Origin: Rutidosis leptorrhynchoides
Lineage: Eukaryota > Streptophyta > Magnoliopsida > Asterales > Asteraceae
Length of the DNA stretch: 64,000 bases
Direction of reading: 5' to 3'
Assembly (NCBI RefSeq): GCF_046630445.1
Contig: NC_092341.1
Coordinates: forward strand, 220,401,001 to 220,465,000
In this document: positions 25,881-36,299 of the stretch, one piece after another
Layout of the letters: each line of letters starts with the position of its first letter
Numbering within the stretch: the first letter of the stretch is position 1
The notes under the pieces: generated by a model
Told to the model about the DNA's origin: nothing
The model's database searches: none
Seen by the model: only the letters and a program-made list of their open reading frames with translations
Position numbers and translations under genes: made by a program

Positions 25881-26510
25881 AGATCTATTGGGCCTAACAA
25901 ATCTCATCCCGGTTACGGATGCTTTAGTACTTCGATTTTATCATTTTCGATGGGAGTCCCGGAATGATGGAGATATTCTAGATGCATTTTGTTAATGTCA
26001 GTTACCAGGTGTTCACCATATGAATGATTTTTATACACAGGTTATGTGTATCATGTTTTGTACACGGGTTATGTGTGCGGTTATATATTGAAATCTTGTG
26101 GTCTATTAAAATTATGGAAATGAATGATTATAATAAACTAATGAACTCACCAACCTTTTGGGTGACACTTTTAAGCATGTTTATTCTCAAGTATGAAAGA
26201 AATCTTCCGCTGTGCCTTTGCTCATTTTAAAGATATTACTTGGAGTCATTCATGGCATATTTCAAAAGACGTTGCATTAAAATCATTTGAGTCCAAAACG
26301 ATTATTAATAGATGATCGACAGATTAGTCAATTATATTTGGGAAACATGATAATATCATTGGTAGGCATATTTGTAAACTTTCAATGAAATAAAAGTTTG
26401 TCTTTTAAAAAGAATGTGATGTTTGTAAAATGTATCATATAGAGGTCAGTACCTCGCAATGTAATCAACTATTGTGAACCGTTTATAGTCGATATGAATG
26501 AGGCATTTCA
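25881..26510 (+). repeat. Element C 5' LTR, final part
   Basis: Begins AGATCTATTGGGCCTAAC, a block also present (inverted) in the LTRs of element A near 42690, and ends GAGGCATTTCA just before the primer-binding site. It matches the end of the B LTR read in inverse (AGAGGTCA-GTACCTCGCAATG). It therefore belongs to an LTR in plus orientation, and the only plus-orientation LTR start upstream is at 11477. Confidence 0.75.
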
Positions 26511-26640
26511 GTTGGTATCAGAGCGGTGGTCTTAGCGAATCAAGTCTTGCATTAGTGTGTCTAACTGATAGTTGATAAGATGCATTAGTGAGTCTGGACT
26601 TCGACCGTGTCTGCATGTTAAAAGTTTTGCTTATCATGTC
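26511..26640 (+). promoter_or_regulatory. Element C primer-binding site and conserved leader
   Basis: GTTGGTATCAGAGCGGTGG with the PBS proper at 26513-26524, complementary to initiator methionine tRNA. It is followed by two direct repeats GCATTAGTG(T/A)GTCT and GGACTTCGACCGTGTCTGC, shared with A and B. The leader may carry packaging or dimerisation signals. Confidence 0.75.
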
Positions 26641-26803
26641 ATGTCGGAAATTACCTGCTTATCATTCCTAGTCTAAGACACGTCTTACTAAATTTATTGC
26701 ATAGATAGTGTATTGATAAATTCATATCTTAGCATATCTGTTACTATAAACTTTGCCTAACAGCTTCCGAAAGTTCCTCCGTAATCTACGGGATCTTCTG
26801 TAC

Positions 26804-26811
26804 TATAAATA
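26804..26811 (+). promoter_or_regulatory. Candidate internal TATA box upstream of the element C accessory ORF
   Basis: CTATAAATAGG lies 79 bases upstream of the ATG at 26890, inside the element and about 290 bases after the LTR end. The following TATTCTATGTAATTAGAATA is conserved in element B (near 22580-22620, minus strand), where the TATA is degraded to TATAGATA. This would allow the ORF to be transcribed separately from the LTR transcript. Confidence 0.5.
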
Positions 26812-26889
26812 GGTATTCTATGTAATTAGAATATCATCCGATATCCAAAAATTATTTCATATCGAAAATCCTTTATCTAACAGTGTAAG

Positions 26890-27399
26890 ATGAATTCTGC
26901 AACTAGTTCAAGTTCCTCGGATTCCGATATGGATTTCCACTCGAGCTCCCAAAGCAGTGTAACCAGAATGGATCAACCAATCAGCCATCATCAATTCTGG
27001 ATGAATTGGGGATGGGTTCGTAGTAGACTTAATCAATGGAGACAAGAAGAAGGTGATCCTTTCCACCAACCGAATTCACCTCTTGGCGATGAACCTGAAG
27101 CACTTACCGGCGAACCAGTCCGAAACACCATTTTCACCCTCATTTCCAGAATAGCTCGCAACGATTACGTAATATCTACAATTCTAGATCTTATTCATCC
27201 ACTCCTCTGAACCGCCAATCATCCCGGTGTTCTAGAAGAAGTCAACGAGCTTCGCGCTCGAGTAACGGCTTTGGAGAATATGATGCAGAACTTACAAGCA
27301 TCACAAGCCCCACAAACACCAACTGCACCACCCACATCAACACCAACAGTACCATTACCACCACCAACAATATCCGCATCGCAAGCCCCAAAATATTAA
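26890..27399 (+). pseudogene. Accessory ORF with WGWVR / LTGEP domain (element C copy)
   Basis: The frame opens at ATG 26890 and reads through a single TGA (27208-27210) to TAA at 27397, about 169 codons. Residues 1-30 are Ser/Asp-rich; then FWMNWGWVRSRLNQWRQEE (about 37-55), LTGEPVRNTIFTLISRI (about 77-93) and IHPLL just before the stop. After it, the same frame continues as a heptad-like helix (VLEEVNELRARVTALENMM) and a Thr/Pro/Ser-rich tail. It aligns throughout with the element B copy, which has its stop at a different place, so the ancestral protein was probably full-length and intact. Function unknown; the plan of domain, coiled coil and flexible tail resembles a small gag-like or oligomerising protein, which is only inference. 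Confidence 0.65.
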
Positions 27400-27567
27400 T
27401 CTGTCCCACGAGCATCAATGTCATACGCCCTGTAGATACCAAGGAATACAAACAACAACAAACGATAAAGTATTGATTCATAACTTCATCGAAGAAATAT
27501 TCTACGGTGATTATATCATCTCTAAAGTTTCAGAGATTATTTATTCTAATCATAACCGTAAATCAAG

Positions 27568-27783
27568 ATGAGTGGATGGATGGAGATGGTAGAGGGGAGA
27601 ATAGAAACCATAACAGGAATGGTGCGTGCATTACTGAATAGACTTGTTATACAACCAGCACCAGCAGTACCGTCAGCATCACCAGCATCAGCAGTACCTT
27701 CAGCATCACCAGTACCAGCAGTACCGACAACATCACCAGCACCAACAGCGTCTACAACATCACAAGCTCCGCCAGTTCCATAA
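27568..27783 (+). CDS. Second accessory ORF of element C (MSGW helix and P/A/S/T tail)
   Basis: A 71-codon open frame starts MSGWMEMVEGRIETITGMV and continues as a low-complexity tail of PSASPASAVP-type repeats. It matches the C-terminal third of the element B accessory ORF (MSGWIEMIERRIETLTRMV and a similar tail). In C this piece follows a separate copy of the helix-tail module (27211-27399), so it looks like an internal duplication. Whether it is expressed is unknown. Confidence 0.45.
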   Translation: MSGWMEMVEGRIETITGMVRALLNRLVIQPAPAVPSASPASAVPSASPVPAVPTTSPAPTASTTSQAPPVP

Positions 27784-27819
27784 TAATCGACATCATCACA
27801 AATCAACAACGAGTATATC

Positions 27820-28520
27820 GTATCAACGAGTTATGAAGTATTAACTCATTCCCTCTGAAGAATTTATATGTATATTTTATATATATGAATTTTTTTAAAA
27901 CCACAATATATCTTTTCGGACTAAGCTATTACGTGTGAATATAAAGGGTAGATAATACTCGGTTAATTCATATTACTAATATGCTATGAAGTACATCCTT
28001 CGTTAACAACTTAACAATTGTTAATCTTTGCTTCAACTCAATAGGTTCCATTTCATAATAAACCTAGTGTATTGTTTGAGTACATGTTTGATTTCACACT
28101 TTCATTTTCGATATACTCGAAACTTTCTAGAAATCATCATTCGTGTCTTGCGAAGTTCACAAGAATTCTATGAACACCAACATCATTCACTGAAGAAATA
28201 TCAATAGATGAATGATGAAGTATTAATTCATAATTTCATTCAAGTGGAAGAAATACTCAGCAAAGATAACGTAATTTCTAAAGTTTTATGAATTATCTAG
28301 TTCCATTCGTAAACCAAATGAGTTTAATTTAATATTAACTCATTAAATCCATGATTATATTTGAAGAAAATATACAATAATATATATTTTCATAAAGACT
28401 GTGATAAAATTCTTTTGTACAAAATATTACTTGTAAAACTTTTAACGGGTAGGTAATACCCGAGAAATATATAAATTCACAATTAATATGTTACACTGTA
28501 CATTCTTCAATTTTGATTCA
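27820..28520. repeat. Diverged tandem duplication in element C internal region
   Basis: Two related segments follow each other: about 27825-28000 and 28210-28520. Each has a 'GAAGTATTAACTCAT' or 'GAAGTATTAATTCAT' word, an AT-rich stretch with 'TATATATTTTCATA'-like words and a GGGTAG-ATAATAC(T/C)CG motif (27944-27962 and 28446-28462). A third 'GTATTGATTCATAACTTCAT' word lies at about 27469. The left copy of the motif is degraded. Confidence 0.5.
28441..28462 (+). promoter_or_regulatory. Internal copy of the polypurine-side motif (element C)
   Basis: TTTAACGGGTAGGTAATACC followed by CG; the 17-base core CGGGTAGGTAATACCCG is an inverted repeat. The sequence TTTAACG(GG/AA)TAGGTA recurs at the 3' LTR border (about 30905-30918). 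Candidate second priming site or RNA structure. Confidence 0.6.
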
Positions 28521-28957
28521 ATAATCATTAACCATACTCACTACTTTCACAACAATATACATTCTTTCATTAAAAAAAATCAGGACAACCATTTTCATAA
28601 CAAATTCAATTACATATTCTGATTATGTACAGATCAGAAATCCAAGTCAAGATTTAACAGAAGACATCACTCTTAGATCCCTACATCTTTCAGAAATCAT
28701 ACTTTAAATCCAAACTATACTAGAACATCACTTTTATTCATAAAACACAGAAAGATATTCGACCCATTCAAGATTCGCGATGACTTCAACATACATATAT
28801 TGATGATGACAACCTGTTTTCAAACCCTTCAAAATTCTTGAAGACACCTCAACTAATGAACAATCTAAAAGATGAACCAACCACACGTGATCTACGGAAG
28901 GAAAGAGTTACGCATATAGTCATGCACCTGGAGAACACTCGGAACATAAGTAAAAGT

Positions 28958-29215
28958 TTAACACGTAACTATGTTAAATTCTCTGACAGTGTTATTACCA
29001 AAATTAACTTGCAATCCCTTTTTAAAGTAGCCAGTTTTGTCACAGCTCCAGCAAGTCAACTTCGACTTTTCAGTCGGACTAGCCTTATTAAAACTATGAT
29101 ATATGCGTTGCCCTTTCGCCATCGTTACCGGGCAACCTTTTATATTCCACCACATTATCAGTAGATGTACTAGCAACTTCGTTACTCTTTGGCGTAAGTC
29201 TCTCCGAAAAATCAC
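28958..29215 (-). pseudogene. Fossil Ty1/Copia-like gag fragment, antisense in element C
   Basis: The minus strand has an 85-codon open frame with SPTEKSKLTCWSCDKTGYFKK followed by a short tail. This is a zinc knuckle with the first two cysteines kept, His replaced by Tyr, and the last cysteine lost. It matches the plus-strand fragment in element B at 20464-20540. Since it is antisense to both elements, it was inserted in a common ancestor. The plus-strand open frame over the same place (28838-29164) is a shadow. Confidence 0.5.
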
Positions 29216-29506
29216 TATAATTATTCATTAAAACCCTATCATGTACTCATCTGTATCTTGTGACGATAATTGCCATACCAAATACCGGAAAGCATCAATC
29301 ATTATTCTCAAATTTCGCAGCGTTTCCACGACAACAGTTATATGTATACATATAACGTCTACCTCTTGAACTTACGCACTTCAATTCTGAAATTTTGAAA
29401 AGGCACTCTAGTCTACAAATCAATTCTCTGAGTTTTGAAAAAGCTGGTGAAGCAGTAAAGACTGTAGACAGCCTTAATAGTCAAAAGTTTGACGATAAAG
29501 AATAGT

Positions 29507-29715
29507 ATGTTGGAAAAGCTCAAAAGAAAATTTGGTACTGAAAAACAGATTTAGTAAACTATGAAGGAGGCTGTGGACAAATCACAAAGATTAAATCTGC
29601 CTTCAAAGAATCCAAATGATTCAGCAATCGCTGAAGTCTTTAGCGAATACCTTGCTCCTTACTCTAAAACCCTTGCGGACAAATTTCTTCATCATCCTTT
29701 GATTTTAGATATTTA
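29507..29715 (+). pseudogene. Conserved retroelement ORF of unknown function (element C copy)
   Basis: From ATG 29507 the frame reads MLEKLKRKFGTEKQI, two stops (TAG, TAA), then MKEAVDKSQRLNLPSKNPND, VFSEYLAPYSKTLADKF and LHHPLILDI before TAA at 29713-29715. The blocks align with 19900-20241 of element B. Two adjacent stops make it a pseudogene here, with the reading frame itself preserved. Confidence 0.5.
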
Positions 29716-30919
29716 AAAATTCTAAGATATCATCGTATCTTTCATCATAAATATCCTCGATATTTCTGAAGATATCTTCATGACTATTCTTATCCGAAAT
29801 TAACTACCTCTTAGCGCTATCTGTGCTACACCATAAAGGAAACTGTTTTAGTTTCTAAATTCTGAAAAATTTGAATTTAAAATATGAATGTTTTTGAAGT
29901 AGTGTTGGGAATTGAAGCATTAGTTAGTATAATATAATTACACTTGATCAACGTGATTATATTACAGTAAGTCATGCTGAGTTTCTAATGAAACATGATG
30001 ATTCACAGACCATAATGTCATCATGTGTCATGTTACATGACTCTTACATTCTACTTAATCTCTAGACATATTAAGAACATATTTTCTTGATATTTCTATC
30101 TTTACCAGTGACTTCTGGTAATTTAACCAATCAAGATCGTGCTATTATGATTTCTTTCTTAGAACATTAGTCATGATCATTCTAAACTTCATACCTACGA
30201 ATTCTGGACCATTACTCGCTTTACTTAAAGTCGAGAAGAGAAAATAGAAGAATGGAACTCCAAAATATAAGGGAAAATATAAAGCCGACAACAACACAGA
30301 AATTACAAACCATGTATATCGATGCGTATATCAATATAAAGACACGGGAGAACTAAAAACACTATAAATGCAAGAGCATAGTAGAAGTAAACAGATTCTT
30401 TCGGCGACAGATGAAAAAGAAGAATGACAGATATGAAAGTTAGGAGTATATCAAGAATCAGAACTGGATGGAGCATATTTACGAATGCTTTAAAGTATGA
30501 ATCGAGGAAGAAATAATAGAAGATGTGAGCTGTAGAAATAAGGAAACGAAGGCGGTGGATTTATAGTGAAATATCTGACAGAGCAATCGAAACATATTAT
30601 CGCATTTAACCAAAGAGGATCCTAATTTCCTTAATTTTCGAAGAATCAAATCTTATTACAAAGATTTCCTCTAAATCCCTTGAATTCCAAAAATCAACCA
30701 TGACTACGTCACCGATTAAGACGAGCCCGCATTTACTCATTTCACTCTTTTGTGATAACTTCACTCGTACTCTTCACATGAAGGAATTATTTTATTCATA
30801 CAACTCATAGATGATAAAACTCTAATTTTCAACTCGTATTCGTCATGAAAACATACTTATTGTCAACCATGACGATCCTAATCAAATTTCGGGATGAAAT
30901 TTCTTTAACGAATAGGTAC
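29716..30919 (+). other. Element C internal 3' sequence ending in polypurine-side motif
   Basis: No convincing open frame. It ends with AAATTTCGGGATGAAATTTC and TTTAACGAATAGGTAC immediately before the 3' LTR (30920), the decayed form of the motif seen in A and B. Confidence 0.6.
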
Positions 30920-31086
30920 TGTGACGACCCGGAAATTTCCGACCAAATTTAAACTTAATCTTCATTTGATTTCGACACGATAAACAAAGTCTGATAAGTT
31001 AAATCTCAAAAATTTTAGAACTACATTCATGTAATCAATTACCCTTTGACTGTGTTTGACGATTCACGAACATTTATGTGTATATA

Positions 31087-31209
<123 letters not shown>

Positions 31210-31676
31210 TAAAAACGTTATCAAAGTATTAGATGTATAATACTTTACGTAAACGTATTTGTTTCAATATATGTTTAATATAATTATCGACGGAAGTATA
31301 TGATAATATCAAATGATTGAATTATCAGATACATTGTGATATGATTACGGGTCTCTGTTGAGAGGTCCATTTTGATTTAAGAAATCTATTATTTTTAATG
31401 GTATTCAGAATAATTGGTAATGTGATTCACAAGTAAGAACAAAGTGCCAATTAACGAGTGTTAGACAAAAGTTAGTGGAGATTCCTGTACATGTTTTACG
31501 ATAATTTTCTCGTGACTATTGATAAGTTAATTAGAATGTTTGAGAAGTTAATAACGCTAGTACATACATGAACTATATCAATTTAAGTTTTAAAGTGTAA
31601 ACGTTATTTGATATTATATTTTCTATTATTTAAAAGATTTAGAATTTATATATTTTTAAACTTTAAATATAATTAG

Positions 31677-33075
31677 GACAAAATTGCTGAAATGGTCCCC
31701 GTGGTTTGTATCAAAATGCTGATTTAGTCCCTATGTTTTTTTGATGGATTTCGTCCCCGTGGTATGTCACTATTGCTGATTTAGTCCCTATTTCTGACGG
31801 ACATTAAAAAATTCCGTTAACTCTAATCACATGCCACGCACATGAGGGTAAAAACATCCTTTTATCTTTTCATTTGGACAAAATTACTGATATGGTCCCT
31901 GTGATTTGTCTTTACTTTGTGAAACTTCATCTTCTTCCTAAATCAATGATCCATTTTCCCAAATCAAAGATCTAATCATTTCTTTTCTTTTTACTCTTCT
32001 TTTTCTTATCTCATCGTTTCTCTTCCTTTCATTCTTATTTTTCTTCACCATCTCAAATCCTAATCTTAAATCAAAATTATCAATTTCTACAACAAAAATG
32101 TAAAAAAACTTGAAATGGGGTTTTTTACCTTTAAAAGGTAGGCATCCATTTACTACTACCTTTACAACGTTTAAATTGAGGGTGAGATTTGAAAAGCAAG
32201 AGATGCTGTCATGGCTTCATCTGCCACTGTCGGGCACCAATTCCATCGTCAGACCTAATTCAAATAGTGAGGTTTGAAAAAGGGGGCTTCCATTTACTGT
32301 TATGTTTCATTTGAGGTTAATTAATAGTCCATTTCTCAAATGAATCTTTTGTTTCGTAAAACACTGCATACCATCTCTTTTCTCGTATCTGTTTCATCTT
32401 CTCCGATGTACTCCGATTTTCTGGTCGCCGGATATTTGCAAGTTAAACTCCAGTGCCATGAATGTTGGGTTTAGAAGCAAAATGGTAGAATAGGTTTAGA
32501 TCTTTTATATTTGTTAACAGTTATGTGATGTGATTTTTATACCTTCGTATATCTGGACTTTTTTATGATTATTTATGATTAATAATTTAGGTTTATAATT
32601 AGATAAGATGATTAAATATAGCGTTTACAATTTTGAGATTATGATTATGTTGGATGATGATGTACAAATTTTAATTTTGAGAAAAAAATATATTTAATTT
32701 TGGGGAAGAACACATTATTTTGTTATTTTGGGGAAGAACACATGATTTGATGAATTAGGTGTTGTTTAATTTTTGTTGGTATTGAAAAAATTAGGGCTAG
32801 TTAAATATAATAGGAAGAAGATTAAGTTTAATAAAGTAAAGACAAATTACAGGGACCATATCAACAATTTTGTTCAATTGAAAAGATAAAATGACGTTTT
32901 TACCCTCATGTGCGTGGCATGTGATTGGAGTTAACAGAATTTTTTAACGTCCGTTAGAAATAGGGACTAAATCAGCAACAATGACATACCACGAGGACGA
33001 AATCGATAAAAAAAAGCATAGGGACTAAATCAGCATTTTGATACAAACCACAGGGACCATTTCAGCGATTTTGTC
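31677..33075. mobile_element. Non-autonomous Mutator-like (MULE) element in the C 3' LTR
   Basis: The insert begins GACAAAATTGCTGAAATGG and ends in its inverse, CCATTTCAGCGATTTTGTC. Inverted similarity extends inward for over 200 bases on each side, including the words CTGATTTAGTCCCTATG / CATAGGGACTAAATCAG and the CACATGCCACGCACATGAGG / inverse pair. It is flanked by the 9-bp direct repeat TATAATTAG (31668-31676 and 33076-33084); the empty site is preserved in the 5' LTR near 12130. Long TIRs with a 9-bp TSD are the mark of Mutator-like elements. No transposase or captured gene is seen in the about 900-base centre. Confidence 0.85.
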
Positions 33076-33561
33076 TATAATTAGTTTTAAAAAAACTATA
33101 GATTATATCGTTAAATAATGATTTCAAGTATATATATATTTGTTATACAAATTTCTAAACGATAATATGTATATTTTATAAGTGACAAAATATAATATTT
33201 ATTTAGTTATATAACTAATTGATTATATTTATCTTTCTTATAATAAAGATTTTAAATAATATTATTTAATATATTTTAACAAATATCGAGTAGACGATTT
33301 ATGGAAGCAAATGACCAAAACACTTAAATGATTAAGTTACATTTCGAGTGATATAGTTTATGGATGATTTAAGGCTAAATGTCGGCAAAGGTACATCTCG
33401 CAAAACGTAAAGTATAAGTTTTCTAAGCGTACGAAACGTCGTTCGAAAAACCGGAACCGGGACATTAATCGAGAGTCATCGTACAAGTCATCGGAACTAA
33501 ATTTATAAGTTAACTATGCATGAGAATATAATATGATATATATATATATATAATTATATAA

Positions 33562-33569
<8 letters not shown>

Positions 33570-33629
<60 letters not shown>
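33570..33629. repeat. (TA)n microsatellite in the C 3' LTR
   Basis: Corresponds in place to the (TA)n at 12652-12731 of the 5' LTR; that copy is longer. Confidence 0.9.
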
Positions 33630-33632
<3 letters not shown>

Positions 33633-33676
33633 AAAACTGTCGGCAGCCATGAAAATATTGGGGATGAGCTAGATGA

Positions 33677-33913
33677 TGTGTGCGAGGTGGGGTACGAAAT
33701 AGTATTATTTTTACTACAAAATACGTTACAAATTACACAAGTTTTAATTATTTATTTACAGATGGGATATACCTAAACCTTGCTACAACACTATAGGCAG
33801 TGTACCTAATCGTAGAGTAGTATAGTTTTTAGTAAGTCCGGTTCGTTCCACAGGGAGCTTGTAAAGTTTAACACTATATTTTTAAACAATTATATTTGTA
33901 CAAAATATATTTT

Positions 33914-33989
<76 letters not shown>

Positions 33990-34183
33990 TATATAAAAGG
34001 GGGTTTACCGTTTATTGACTGGTTTGTCGATTTTATATTTTAAGCGTAAAGATAAATGACAATAATTAAAGTGCATAAAATAAATTACAATATTTACATG
34101 ACAATAAATAAAATTGCGAGTAAATAAAAGTACGATGAAAAATAAAATAAAACAATTATGCTTATTTAAACTTCCGTAATCAT
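33677..34183 (-). repeat. Element E 3' LTR, left part
   Basis: Starts TGTGTGCGAGGTGGGGTACG, identical to 63601 onward apart from a handful of substitutions in the first 200 bases. It contains a (TA)n tract at 33919-33982 and ends at the ATCAT target duplication of element D. Confidence 0.85.
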
Positions 34184-34404
34184 TGTAACACCCGTTTTTC
34201 AGTTACACGTTATTTCGAGCGTCATTCGAAATACGAGACTTGTAAGTGTATATTTGGATCCCAAATAAAGTTGGAGTTGATGTTCTAAAACCTTACCATT
34301 GGATAGTAAATCTCATTACGTTTCCAACGATATTTGATTCATCAAAAACGGAGCTACGGTCAAAAAGTTATGGCCAAAACAAGTTTCTGAAATCTGACCT
34401 GTAG

Positions 34405-34440
34405 GGTGGAGCGGCGCTCCACCATATGGCGCGGCGCGCC
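34405..34440. repeat. GC-rich palindromic module in the D LTR
   Basis: GGTGGAGCGGCGCTCCACC (34405-34423) has 9-base perfect arms around one central base. It is followed by ATGGCGCGGCGCGCC, which is the inverse of the GGCGCGCCGCGCC direct repeats near 36666-36702. The surrounding LTR is not GC-rich. Confidence 0.75.
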
Positions 34441-34723
34441 GAAAGTGCCTGATGCGTTTTTTCAGCATTTTAAAGGGTCAAATGAGGGGTACTTTGGTCC
34501 TTTCACTTAAGGACGGATTTGAGGCTTTAATATCAGTTTTAGATCCACTTTTGGATCATTTTGACATCCATTCAAACACTCCCAATCTTAGAGAGAGAGA
34601 GATGAGTTTCTAGAGAGAGGAAGCTTGAGTTAATGATGAAGATGGTGATTTTTGCCCAAATTGGAAGCGGGTTTTGGTTCTCCTTGGTGTTTCTAGCTAC
34701 TAGAGCTCGTTTTGGTGCTTGAG

Positions 34724-36299
34724 GTAAACCCTAATCCGAATTGTAGTGTTTGATTTCTTGTTTGAGTTAGGGTTTGTGTTAGTTAGAGTTATAAACCCAT
34801 TTTATTGTGAAATTTGGGGGTTTTGGGTAAGATTCATGTAAGTAAGCCTAAATGGGTGACTTAGAGTTTCGATTGATTAAATTGTAAGTTTGGATCTTGC
34901 GTGTGTTGGTTAAACCTTAGAACACTTGTGTTGACTTGGTTTTTGGGTGTAAACCCTAATTTAGGTCAAAACGGGTCGAATGGGTATTTTGGGACAAGTA
35001 AGCTTGATTCGGTGTTAAATTAAGTTTCAAGTCAAGTTTTGGTAAGTCAAGTAGGTAAATACTTGATTTAAGTGTTAGTGGTTGTCTTGGAAATATAATC
35101 ACTAGTCGTTAGTGATTTTGGGGCGTTTTATGACTTTGGTCAAAATGGGTAATTTGAATTGGGTCAAAATTAAGGATGACACTAATTTGGATTAAATGGA
35201 TGTTAAACGATTTTGTTAAGTGTTAAATGATGTTTTTGGAATGAATTACTCGCAAGAAGTAATTTTGAGTTAAAATGATATTTTAAGATTTAGTCAAACG
35301 TCGTCAACCTTGTTATGGGTCAATATTGCACGTGTTGGGGTTTTTGTGTAATTGGCGTTTGAAATGACTACTACCTAAGTAGTAATTTAGTTTTAAGACC
35401 AAGGTTTGTTCTAATGGGTGTAAAGTATGATTTAGGGTTAAATCGTACTTTGTTGTGTTGGTTTGAATTACCACCCGAAGTGGTGATGTGTTAGTGTCCA
35501 TTAGGTTGTAAATGGGCGGGTTTTGGCGAGCAAGGTGTAATCCCTCGGTTAAGGGATGTTTGTGTCGGATTCTCTTTTAGAGAATGTGTAATTTATGTGT
35601 ATATTGTGCCTATGTGTATTATAGGTGATTACTTGCTCGGATTTGAGGACGAAGATCATGTTGTACATGACTTATGCGGGCATTCCAAGGTGAGTGGAAT
35701 AATTATATGCGTATGTATATAATGTATCTATTTGTTGTAGCGTGAAAGGTGTAGTGTCGAGGTGTTAAGACACCACGTTTCACGTGAAGAGTGTAGCATC
35801 GAGGTGTTAAGATGCCACTCGGGTGTAGCATCGAGATGTTAAGATGCCACCAAGGAGTGTAGTGTCGAGGTGTTAAGACACCACTCTGTAAAATAATGAG
35901 TGAAGCATCGAGGTGTTAAGATGCCACTCGGGGTGAAGTGCCGAGGTGTTAAGGTGCCACCCTAGGGGTTAGTGGTGCGAGGTGTTAAGTGCCCTAACGG
36001 ATGTTATGAACACCGATGGCGTTTTCGCGAGCGCCGTTCCCTTGTACGATTGGTTAACCATGGTTATTGTGTTGTAAGCATATTATATTATTCGAGTTAT
36101 ATTTATATGCGGTTGTTATGCTAGCTTGTGGTATTGGAGATTTATAGCTTGTTATTGTGACGATAAGCTAATTATGTTCGCTAGCGTGTTTGCGGTTTGT
36201 GTAAGTGTTTGCAAGTAGGTATAATTATATATGTATTCGTATAATTATTGCATTCACTAAGCTTTTAGCTTACCCCTCTCGTTGTTTACCTTTTTACAG
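34724..36299 (+). other. Predicted two-intron untranslated leader inside the D LTR
   Basis: Donor GAG|GTAAAC at 34724, acceptor TGTGTATTATAG ending 35634, a 55-base middle exon, donor CCAAG|GTGAGTGG at 35690, and a strong acceptor (CTCTCGTTGTTTACC then TTTTTACAG) ending 36299. A 29-codon hydrophobic frame starts near 34633 in the first exon and ends at the first donor. Splice sites are called by eye, with the same sites present in the other LTR. Confidence 0.4.
35741..35998 (+). repeat. Tandem array of seven hairpins with a near-invariant GAGGTGTTAA loop
   Basis: Units: 35741-35784, 35789-35820, 35821-35851, 35855-35886, 35898-35929, 35931-35962, 35968-35998. Each has an outer stem, a 2-base bulge (TA, AA or TG) on the 5' side, an inner stem and a 10-base loop GAGGTGTTAA (GAGATGTTAA once). 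Inner stems vary in pairs: GTGTC/GACAC, GCATC/GATGC, and GTGCC/GGTGC using G-T pairs. Outer stems also vary in pairs: GAGTG/CACTC, GGGTG/CACCC, GTTAG/CTAAC and CGTGAAA/TTTCACG. The array lies inside the predicted second intron. Confidence 0.85.
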
